Shown one piece after another: positions 57,542 through 64,000 of a stretch of DNA of 64,000 nucleotides. Below the pieces are notes generated by a model, which worked only from the letters and a program-made list of their open reading frames with translations, was not told the origin of the DNA and did no database searches. Source of the stretch: Planococcus circulans (GTDB taxonomy: Bacteria > Bacillota > Bacilli > Bacillales_A > Planococcaceae); contig NZ_JAIQCL010000004.1 in NCBI RefSeq assembly GCF_020023385.1, positions 186,001 to 250,000 of the forward strand, read 5' to 3'. Position 1 is the first letter of the stretch. Every line of letters starts with the position of its first letter. The position numbers and the translations under genes are program-made.

Positions 57542-58672
57542 TCACCCTCCTACGCATGCCAGACCCTGCTCTTGAATAGCACTCAGCGTCCCTTGGCCGA
57601 TTCCTTTGATATCCAGCAATTCTTCGACACGCTCAAACGGACGCTGCTCGATGATTGCCTTAGCATAAGCTTCACCGATTCCTGAAATCTCCTGCAATTC
57701 CGCTGAGGAGGCTATATTTAAATCAATACACCGATTTTCTCCTTCAGTCGGCACACCTTCCTGTTGGGTCAATACGTTATAGGACGTGCCATCCGTTTTA
57801 ACAACAATGGTGCCATTGACGTCTGTCCCATACACTTCAGCGCCTGCATTTTCCGCAGCAGCAATCACTTCTGCATGCGGATGTCCGTACGAATTATCGG
57901 CTCCCGCACTGTAAATCGCCACTTCAGGCGTCACTGCTTTCAAAAAGGCAGGGCTTGTCGACGTATTGGAGCCGTGATGGCCTAAATGCAGAATTTCGGC
58001 ATCTAAATCCATGCCGCTGTCGATCATTTCCTGTTCCTGCTTGACGCCCGCATCACCTGTGAAAACAAAACGAACATCACCGTAAGTCATCTTTAACGAT
58101 ACCGACTCTTCGTTTGCTGCACCGGTGATTTCGTCTGGATACAGCACGTCAATTTGCATTGAACCCACATCAAAAGTGTCACCGCTTCTCGGTTCCACAT
58201 ACTCAGACCCGCTCGCTTCGATGGCTTGAAGCACATTGAGGAATGTATTGGAGCTGCTTGTGTTGCCGGACATCCATACTTCCCCAACCTCGAATTCACC
58301 AATTACCTGTGCCAGCTGCCCGATATGGTCGGCATCCGGATGAGTTCCGATGACGATATCGATATCGTTGATTTCCTGCTGCTTCAAGTAATCCACGGCT
58401 TCTGTCGAATTCCAGTTGCCGGCGTCGATCAGCATTGCAAACCCGTCGAATTCAAGCAATGTGGAATCCCCTTGTCCGACATCGATATAATGTACCGTCA
58501 ATCCATCCAATGCCGCTTCCTCTCCAACAGGTTCCTCAGGTTCTGGTTGTTCAATTTCCTGATCTGTTTCGTTGTCATTGCGTTGTTCCACCGGTTGCTC
58601 GACTGATTCTGTACAAGCTGCCAGCAAGATGAAAATCACAACTGCCCATAAGGCCCATATAATCTTTTTCAA
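57542..58672 (-). CDS. Surface MBL-fold hydrolase lipoprotein with ComEA-like HhH domain
   Basis: A 376-residue lipoprotein. Signal MKKIIWALWAVVIFILLAAC with lipidated Cys20, then a Glu/Pro linker. Residues about 55-290 are a ComEC/Rec2-type MBL domain: HYIDVGQGDSTLLEF, GTHPDADHIGQL (metal motif), FTGDAG and LGHHGSNTSTSP. Residues about 310-376 hold two helix-hairpin-helix motifs (ISGIGEAYAKAII, IKGIGQGTLSAI) as in DNA-binding ComEA. This design suggests an extracellular, membrane-anchored nuclease or phosphodiesterase that grips DNA. Start is TTG at 58672, AGGAG 8 nt upstream. Operon with the DUF3006 gene. Confidence 0.92.
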   Translation of the reverse strand: MKKIIWALWAVVIFILLAACTESVEQPVEQRNDNETDQEIEQPEPEEPVGEEAALDGLTVHYIDVGQGDSTLLEFDGFAMLIDAGNWNSTEAVDYLKQQEINDIDIVIGTHPDADHIGQLAQVIGEFEVGEVWMSGNTSSSNTFLNVLQAIEASGSEYVEPRSGDTFDVGSMQIDVLYPDEITGAANEESVSLKMTYGDVRFVFTGDAGVKQEQEMIDSGMDLDAEILHLGHHGSNTSTSPAFLKAVTPEVAIYSAGADNSYGHPHAEVIAAAENAGAEVYGTDVNGTIVVKTDGTSYNVLTQQEGVPTEGENRCIDLNIASSAELQEISGIGEAYAKAIIEQRPFERVEELLDIKGIGQGTLSAIQEQGLACVGG

Positions 58673-58721
58673 AAACTCACTCCTCTTTCTCCAGTGAATT
58701 TTACCATATACAATAGAGAAA

Positions 58722-58758
58722 TAAAAAAGCAGGCCAAGAAAAGTTCCTGGTCCTGCTT
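58722..58758 (-). terminator. Terminator of the glycogen operon / SDR gene
   Basis: On the minus strand AAGCAGG...CCTGCTT with an inner ACCA/TTGG pairing is followed by TTTTTTAT. Confidence 0.8.
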
Positions 58759-58766
58759 ACCTTGCT

Positions 58767-59576
58767 TCACGTAGACATATAGTCCCCGCCGTTCATATGG
58801 AGGAACTGGCCCGTCATATATGAATTTTGCGGATCGGCCAAAAATACATAGGCTTTAACCAACTCATACGGCTGACCCGGGCGCCCGGCCGGCACATCTT
58901 CACCAAAGTCGTCGCCGACATCGGGATATAAATCACCGAAGGTTTTGGTGATCAACGGAGTCCAGATCGGTCCTGGAGCAATGCCGTTCACGGCAATTTC
59001 CTCACGCACTAAGCGCCGGGCCAATGACCTGGTCATTGCCACCATCGCCCCATTGGCTCCTGCATAGTCGATGAGATCGGAATGACCGCGGTAAGCGTTG
59101 ATGGAGGCGGTATTAATGATGCGTGACCCTTTCTTTAAATGCGGCAATGCCGCCCTCGTCAAATAGAACATGGCGAATGCCTTGATTTCAAAGGTTTTCA
59201 GCATCTGTTCATCCGTGATATCCAAGGGTGAAGTCTGGGGATATTGATAGCCCGCATTATTAACCAGAATATCTACTTGGCCAAACTCGGTTAAGGTGAA
59301 TTGGACCAACTGGTCACAGTTCGCCGATTTCCCTAAATCACCACTCAACGCCTTGGCTTTGCCGCCATAGCTTTCAATCAGTTCAATGGTTTTTTGGGCT
59401 CCTTCATCGTCACCGAGGTAGCCGACCACTACTTTTGCCCCTTCCTTGGCGTATGCGATTGCGACGGCTTGGCCGATGCCGCTGCTGGCACCTGTGACAA
59501 TCGCTACCTTGCCTGCCAGCGCTCCACTGGCTTTATAATCCTTTAAATCGGTGTTGTCGAATTCCTTATCCGCCAT
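58767..59576 (-). CDS. SDR family protein lacking the catalytic lysine
   Basis: A 269-residue protein of the short-chain dehydrogenase fold, like the stress-related YhdF/YdaD group (long N-terminus DNTDLKDYKASGALAGKV, IVTGASSGIGQAVAIAYAKEG, NNAGYQYPQ). Ser158 in NTASIN and Tyr171 are present, but the residue four after Tyr is Asn175 (DYAGANGAM) where nearly all SDRs have Lys. The codon AAT is clear in the sequence. It either lost oxidoreductase activity or uses a changed proton relay. It lies 19 bp after glgP and ends at the operon terminator, so it is probably made with the glycogen enzymes. Good AAGGGTGGG site. Confidence 0.88.
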   Translation of the reverse strand: MADKEFDNTDLKDYKASGALAGKVAIVTGASSGIGQAVAIAYAKEGAKVVVGYLGDDEGAQKTIELIESYGGKAKALSGDLGKSANCDQLVQFTLTEFGQVDILVNNAGYQYPQTSPLDITDEQMLKTFEIKAFAMFYLTRAALPHLKKGSRIINTASINAYRGHSDLIDYAGANGAMVAMTRSLARRLVREEIAVNGIAPGPIWTPLITKTFGDLYPDVGDDFGEDVPAGRPGQPYELVKAYVFLADPQNSYMTGQFLHMNGGDYMST

Positions 59577-59595
59577 GTTCCCACCCTTTCAGCTT

Positions 59596-61983
59596 CTAAT
59601 GTACACTTGGAATCTTCGTTAAATGCCAAACATCATCTGAATATTGCTGGATGGTACGGTCACTGGAGAAAATGCCGGAAGCTGCGATGTTTTTGACACA
59701 CATTTCCGCCCATTTCTCCGGTTGTACATAAGCATCCAGAATTTGTTCATGCGCTTTGGAGTAGCTGCGAATATCCTTCAGCACAAAGTAAGGATCACGA
59801 TCTTCCAGCAGCTGATCAACAATAAAGTCGACATTCGTTTTACCTTCTGTCCATTCCCCTTTGACCAGTTCTTCCATCAACTGTGCAAGTTCCGGATCCG
59901 TTTCAATTATTTCTTGTGGATTGTAGGACTGTTCCTTCTCATGCTGCATCACCTGTTCAGCACGCATACCGAAAACAAATGCATTTTCTTGTCCTGCTTG
60001 CTCAAATATTTCGACATTTGCGCCATCAAAAGTGCCGATCGTCAATGCACCATTCATCATCAATTTCATATTCCCAGTTCCGGAAGCTTCTTTAGAGGCT
60101 GTCGAAATCTGTTCACTGACATCTGCAGCTGGAATCAGGTATTCTGCTTGGGTAACATTATAATTTTCTACAAAAACAACATGGAGATGCTTTCTGACCA
60201 ATGGGTCACTGTTCACTTTCGCTGCCACTGTATTGATCATTTTGATGACTTGTTTCGCAAAATGGTAACTTGGTGCTGCTTTCCCTCCAAAAAAGAAGGT
60301 TCGCGGATATGGCCGATATGTTGCATCCCGCTTAATCCGATCGTAGAGCATCTGGATATGCAGGATATTCATCAATTGGCGTTTATAGCCATGGAACCGC
60401 TTGATGTGAATATCGAATATGGAATCGGGATCCACAATAATATTCTGGTTTCGTTGAAGGTGGTGAATCAACTGCTCTTTTTTCAAGCTTTTGATCGCCT
60501 GGAAGTCTTGAAGAAATGAATGATTTTGAGCGAAATAATGCAATTCGCTTAACCGCTCAGGTTCTCTGATCCACTGCGGCCCAATCGTTTCCGTAATCAA
60601 CCCGGACAACTCCCGGTTAGCTTTGATCAACCACCGGCGATGCGTAATGCCATTGGTTTTGTTATGGAATTTATCGGGGAATTGTTCATTTAGTTCTTTC
60701 ATCTCACGCTTCTTCAAAATCTCCGTATGCAGTTTTGCTACCCCATTCACTTTATAGCTGCCCACTACCGCCAACACCGCCATCTTTATGACACCATTTT
60801 CGATAATGGATAATTTGTGGAGGGCTTCCTCGTCTACAGCTTGCTGCTGCAGACTTTCTTTAAAGCGCCGGTCGATTTCTTCAATGACCATATAAATTCT
60901 TGGAAGCAAGGATTGGATCAACCGACTGTCCCATTTCTCCATCGCTTCTTCCAAAATCGTATGATTTGTATAGGAAATAGTGCGGGTTGTAATATCCCAA
61001 GCTTCGTCCCAACTCAAGGCATATTCATCTACCAAGAGGCGCATCAATTCAGGAACCGCCAGAGCCGGGTGCGTATCGTTGATTTGGATGGCAACATTCT
61101 CTGGAAGTGCCTCTATATCAAAACTGCGGTTGTTTAAAATGGTTTGAAGTGACGCGCTGCACAGGAAATACTGCTGTTTCAGGCGGAGGATTTTTCCGGC
61201 ATCGAGTGAATCATCAGGGTAAAGCCGATCCGTGATTTTAGCGGTCTCGTGTTCATAGACTGCATAATCTTTATCACCCGGAAATGGGCGGTCTGAAACT
61301 TCCGCCTGCCATAACCGAAGCGTATTGACAGTACCGCCATTTGCTCCGACCACTGGCATGTCATAAGGCACGGCTTTGACCCACTCTGAATTTTCCACTC
61401 TAATCTTAAGCCCATCCAATCCCATGACCAATTGGACTTCTCCATAATAAGGGATGTCCACCGCCAATTCTTCGCGGCGAATGTCTACATTATTTTCTTC
61501 CTGTATCCATTGAGTAGGCTGCTCGGTCTGGTAGCCGTTAACAAAATGCTGGGTGAATAGGCCACCTTTATAGCGCAGCCCAAACCCATGTCCAGGCAAT
61601 TCAAGGGAAGCCAGCGAGTCCATAAAGCAGGCTGCCAATCTTCCAAGGCCGCCATTGCCAAGTCCAGGCTCTATTTCAAGCTCTTCTATCTCTGACAGTT
61701 GAAAGCCCAGCTCCTCCAACCCTTCCTTGACGAGTTCATAATGATCTAAATTGATCAGATTTTGTCCCAGGACCCGTCCAATCAGAAATTCAATAGAGAA
61801 ATAATATAATTGCTTTTCATTATTTTCTTTATACAATTGATTGGTCCGATTCCAACGATCCTGTATCCATTCGTTCGTCATTTCCCAAAGTGTCTCATAA
61901 GCAAGTTCTGGCGTTTTTTCAATTCTCTTGTGTTCCATACGAGTGACAAAGCTTTTTTTGAACTCTTCTTTGGAAGAAAACAT
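59596..61983 (-). CDS. glgP: Glycogen phosphorylase
   Basis: A 795-residue GT35 enzyme that releases glucose-1-phosphate from glycogen ends. Visible marks: GLGNGGLGRLAACFMDSLASL, YYFSIEFLIGR, NDTHPALAVPELMRLL and the PLP site EASGTGNMKLMMNGALTIGTFDGAN with the PLP lysine near residue 640. ATG at 61983 is chosen, AAAGGGG 10 nt upstream; GTG 61992 touches that site. It is the last biosynthesis-type gene in the glgDAP run and is followed by the SDR gene. Confidence 0.96.
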   Translation of the reverse strand: MFSSKEEFKKSFVTRMEHKRIEKTPELAYETLWEMTNEWIQDRWNRTNQLYKENNEKQLYYFSIEFLIGRVLGQNLINLDHYELVKEGLEELGFQLSEIEELEIEPGLGNGGLGRLAACFMDSLASLELPGHGFGLRYKGGLFTQHFVNGYQTEQPTQWIQEENNVDIRREELAVDIPYYGEVQLVMGLDGLKIRVENSEWVKAVPYDMPVVGANGGTVNTLRLWQAEVSDRPFPGDKDYAVYEHETAKITDRLYPDDSLDAGKILRLKQQYFLCSASLQTILNNRSFDIEALPENVAIQINDTHPALAVPELMRLLVDEYALSWDEAWDITTRTISYTNHTILEEAMEKWDSRLIQSLLPRIYMVIEEIDRRFKESLQQQAVDEEALHKLSIIENGVIKMAVLAVVGSYKVNGVAKLHTEILKKREMKELNEQFPDKFHNKTNGITHRRWLIKANRELSGLITETIGPQWIREPERLSELHYFAQNHSFLQDFQAIKSLKKEQLIHHLQRNQNIIVDPDSIFDIHIKRFHGYKRQLMNILHIQMLYDRIKRDATYRPYPRTFFFGGKAAPSYHFAKQVIKMINTVAAKVNSDPLVRKHLHVVFVENYNVTQAEYLIPAADVSEQISTASKEASGTGNMKLMMNGALTIGTFDGANVEIFEQAGQENAFVFGMRAEQVMQHEKEQSYNPQEIIETDPELAQLMEELVKGEWTEGKTNVDFIVDQLLEDRDPYFVLKDIRSYSKAHEQILDAYVQPEKWAEMCVKNIAASGIFSSDRTIQQYSDDVWHLTKIPSVH

Positions 61984-61998
61984 AATTGGCACGCCCCT

Positions 61999-63426
61999 TT
62001 AAATTATCCTTTCATAGAGTTTAGCGTATTCTGCCGCAGAGCGCGACCAGGAATAATCACCTTTCATCCCATTTTTTTTGATGGCCTCCCAATGTTCCGG
62101 CTGCTGATAAAAAGTCAGGCATCGGCTAAGGGCGAGGTCGAATGGCTTGTCCTGTGAAAAATCGCTTAAAAACCCATTGCCGGTCTTCAGGTTTTCATCG
62201 TATTCCACTACAGTGTCTTTCAAACCACCTGTTTTATTGGCTACAGGAACTGTTCCATACCGCATCGAGATCAATTGGCTCAATCCACAAGGCTCAAAAT
62301 GCGAAGGCATCAGAAAGATGTCAGCACCCGCATACAATAGATGGGCGAACGCTTCGTCAAAGCCGACATGGACGTAGACCTTATCCGGAAAATTGGCTGC
62401 CAGTTCGTGGAAAAACTGTTCGTACTGCTCTTCGCCAGAACCCAGCAATACAAACTGGACATCTTCTTTTTCCAGCAAGGCAGGAAGCACCTGTTGCAGC
62501 ACATCAATTCCTTTTTGTCCTGCCAACCTGGAAATCATTGTCATCAATGGCACGTCTCCACGTTCCGGAAGAGCCGCCTTCAGCTGAATTGCCCGTTTAT
62601 TGGCTTGTTTCCCTTCCAGATTCATCGCATCAAATTGCCGTTCAATGGCTTGATCGGCTGCGGGATTATAGACATCTGTATCGATTCCATTTAAAATACC
62701 GACCAGATCCTGTTCTTTCTTCTGCAGAAAACCATTCAGCTTCTCACCATAAAAATCCGTCAAGATTTCATCTCGATAGGTAGGGCTGACAGTGGTCACT
62801 TTGTCCACATAGGAAATACCTGTCTTTAACGCATTGAAGTCGCCATTCCATTCCACAACACCATCATCGTAATAACGTTCATCCATTTCGAAGTTTTCTA
62901 AAAATATCTCTTTGGCAAACTTCCCTTGAAATTGCAGATTATGAATCGTCAAAACGGTTTTTATCGCTTGAATCGACGCATATCGATCGTCTTCCTTCAA
63001 TAGAAATGGAACCATGGCAGTATGCCAGTCATGAACATGAATCAGGTCAGGCTGCTGTTCCTGCCGCTGAATAATCTCCAGCACCGCCCGGTTGAAAAAA
63101 GCATATCGTTCCGCATCATCTTGCTGGCCGTAAATCTTGTCTCTTTTGAAATAGCTGTCGTTTTCCACAAATAAAAATTTCACACCGGCATGAGCGTATT
63201 CATAGACGCCAAATGTTGATTGCTGGCCTTTAAAATCAAACTCGATCGTTTCTTGCAGATGGAATTCAGATGTGTGTTCTTCTGAAATCAAACTATACTT
63301 CGGAACGATGACGTTGATTTCATGGCCTAATCTGCTGAGTTCTTTCGGTAATGCCCCCATCACATCAGCCAGTCCTCCGGCTTTTGCAAATGGTGCACAT
63401 TCTGCTGCTGCCATTATGATTTTCAT
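61999..63426 (-). CDS. glgA: Glycogen synthase
   Basis: A 475-residue GT5 enzyme that adds glucose from ADP-glucose to glycogen. The N-terminal ADP-glucose motif is KAGGLADVMGALPKELSRLGHE, then HVHDWHTAMVP-type His and the C-terminal block MPSHFEPCGLSQLISMRYGTVPVA with the catalytic Glu. The ATG overlaps the glgD stop by four bases. The order glgD-glgA-glgP is that of Bacillus. Confidence 0.96.
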   Translation of the reverse strand: MKIIMAAAECAPFAKAGGLADVMGALPKELSRLGHEINVIVPKYSLISEEHTSEFHLQETIEFDFKGQQSTFGVYEYAHAGVKFLFVENDSYFKRDKIYGQQDDAERYAFFNRAVLEIIQRQEQQPDLIHVHDWHTAMVPFLLKEDDRYASIQAIKTVLTIHNLQFQGKFAKEIFLENFEMDERYYDDGVVEWNGDFNALKTGISYVDKVTTVSPTYRDEILTDFYGEKLNGFLQKKEQDLVGILNGIDTDVYNPAADQAIERQFDAMNLEGKQANKRAIQLKAALPERGDVPLMTMISRLAGQKGIDVLQQVLPALLEKEDVQFVLLGSGEEQYEQFFHELAANFPDKVYVHVGFDEAFAHLLYAGADIFLMPSHFEPCGLSQLISMRYGTVPVANKTGGLKDTVVEYDENLKTGNGFLSDFSQDKPFDLALSRCLTFYQQPEHWEAIKKNGMKGDYSWSRSAAEYAKLYERII

Positions 63427-64000
63427 CGCATATCCTCCTTAGTGACCTTCTCCCCTTTGCGTAAAACGATCGGTTGTTCAGCTGTTCCGTGTAAAACCAC
63501 CCCTTCACCGATATAGACATCTTTATCCGCAATCACATAAGACAGATCACAATTTTCTTCAATCACGCATTTTTGCATAATAATGCATTTCTCTAAACGT
63601 GCATTTTTCTTAATGTTGACTGCCCGGCTGATGATGCTGTCACTCACTTCCCCCATGATGGTGCTGCCGTTGGCAATCAGAGCCCGTTTGACACTTGATC
63701 CTGTAACATATCGCGTTGGAGGTTCATCTTTCACTTTTGTATAAATAGGCCGGCCAGGGAGGAACAGCTGTTTTCTATTTTCTTCATCCAGCAATCCCAT
63801 CGAGGCCTGGAAATAGCTTTGAACGGAATCGATAATGGCAAAGTAACCTTTGTATTCATACTGATTGAATGTATAGGGGCTCTTCTTCAAATTGACTACA
63901 TCTTCCACACTTACCACGTTTTTGTCACGGTGAGTCTGAATCAATTCGACTAGGAGGTCTTTGGATAAAATATAATTCTTCAAGGAAACCCCTTCACTCA
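63423..64000 (-). CDS. glgD: GlgD, glucose-1-phosphate adenylyltransferase regulatory subunit, C-terminal part (partial)
   Basis: The gene starts beyond the right edge; the frame stays open through 64000 (…SEGVSLKNYILSKD). The visible ~190 residues are the C-terminal end of the GlgD/GlgC fold: YEYKGYFAIIDSVQSYFQASMGLLD, then a left-handed beta-helix (VIEENCDLSYVIADKDVYIGEGVVLHG) ending KVTKEDMR. GlgD pairs with GlgC to make ADP-glucose. Its stop overlaps glgA. An internal TTG at 63983 is not the start. Confidence 0.93.
   Translation of the reverse strand, partial: SEGVSLKNYILSKDLLVELIQTHRDKNVVSVEDVVNLKKSPYTFNQYEYKGYFAIIDSVQSYFQASMGLLDEENRKQLFLPGRPIYTKVKDEPPTRYVTGSSVKRALIANGSTIMGEVSDSIISRAVNIKKNARLEKCIIMQKCVIEENCDLSYVIADKDVYIGEGVVLHGTAEQPIVLRKGEKVTKEDMR

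Overview
The window looks like a chromosomal segment of a low-to-mid GC Gram-positive rod of the Planococcaceae (Planococcus or a close relative). The evidence is a run of recognisable Bacillus-type families (BpsA/BpsB, YqxD, YtoQ, YpsA, YkvI, YkvR/DUF3219, YflT, PepF, the GlgDAP order), strong GGAGG ribosome sites with several TTG/GTG starts, a SigB-type promoter, a Bacillus-type LexA box and many short GC-rich intergenic repeats. The genus is an inference; no rRNA, tRNA, CRISPR array, prophage or insertion sequence with a transposase was seen.

Layout. 1-3.8 kb: tail of one amino-acid binding protein facing a complete amino-acid ABC importer operon (binding lipoprotein, permease, ATPase) with an internal terminator. 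3.8-11.6 kb: AI-2E family exporter, alkylpyrone synthase pair bpsA-bpsB, a phosphodiesterase, a DJ-1/PfpI protein, an SLH-anchored surface protein, YqxD/DUF1836 pair, a PAQR membrane protein and a hydratase. 11.9-15.2 kb: MarR-MFS pair and a CoA-transferase. 15.5-20.6 kb: sbcD-sbcC DNA-end processing nuclease with a divergent small WYL-type gene; both promoters carry LexA (SOS) boxes. 20.9-25.4 kb: carbon-starvation transporter CstA, a small CC-terminated protein, an ArsA-type ATPase and a quinone-oxidoreductase-like gene in one orientation. 25.5-32 kb: a seven-gene run (SDR, TetR, thioesterase, acyl-CoA dehydrogenase, quinone oxidoreductase, MBL hydrolase, PanE-like reductase) behind a perfect 18-bp palindrome, most likely a fatty-acid or acyl-CoA degradation operon.

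32-48.6 kb: threonine dehydratase-like enzyme, YpsA, a BCCT osmolyte transporter, a glutamate-type dehydrogenase, a catalase-like heme protein next to an ABC exporter, GNAT, an erythromycin-esterase-like protein, an aldo/keto reductase, several small unknown genes, an ATP-grasp ligase, a PaaI thioesterase and oligoendopeptidase F. 49-58.7 kb: NCS2 purine/pyrimidine-type permease, NAD(P)-binding and luciferase-like oxidoreductases, an MBL hydrolase, SigB-driven YflT, YkvI, an atypical acyl-CoA dehydrogenase relative preceded by a 122-bp tandem repeat, and a secreted MBL-HhH lipoprotein with DUF3006. 58.8-64 kb: end of a glycogen operon (glgD-glgA-glgP) that runs on into an SDR gene.

The most unusual material is (i) the divergent SOS promoter pair at 19.77-19.85 kb, (ii) the CstA / CC-terminal small protein / ArsA-type ATPase cluster, (iii) a mobile-looking intergenic repeat present twice (20.6 and 37.1 kb), the second copy sitting between two exact copies of a 32-bp transcription terminator, (iv) three kinds of short tandem repeat (21-, 20- and 122-bp periods) placed after gene ends, (v) an SDR whose YxxxK lysine is replaced by asparagine, and (vi) the MBL-HhH lipoprotein/DUF3006 pair. 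All functional calls are from reading the protein sequences; no database search was run.
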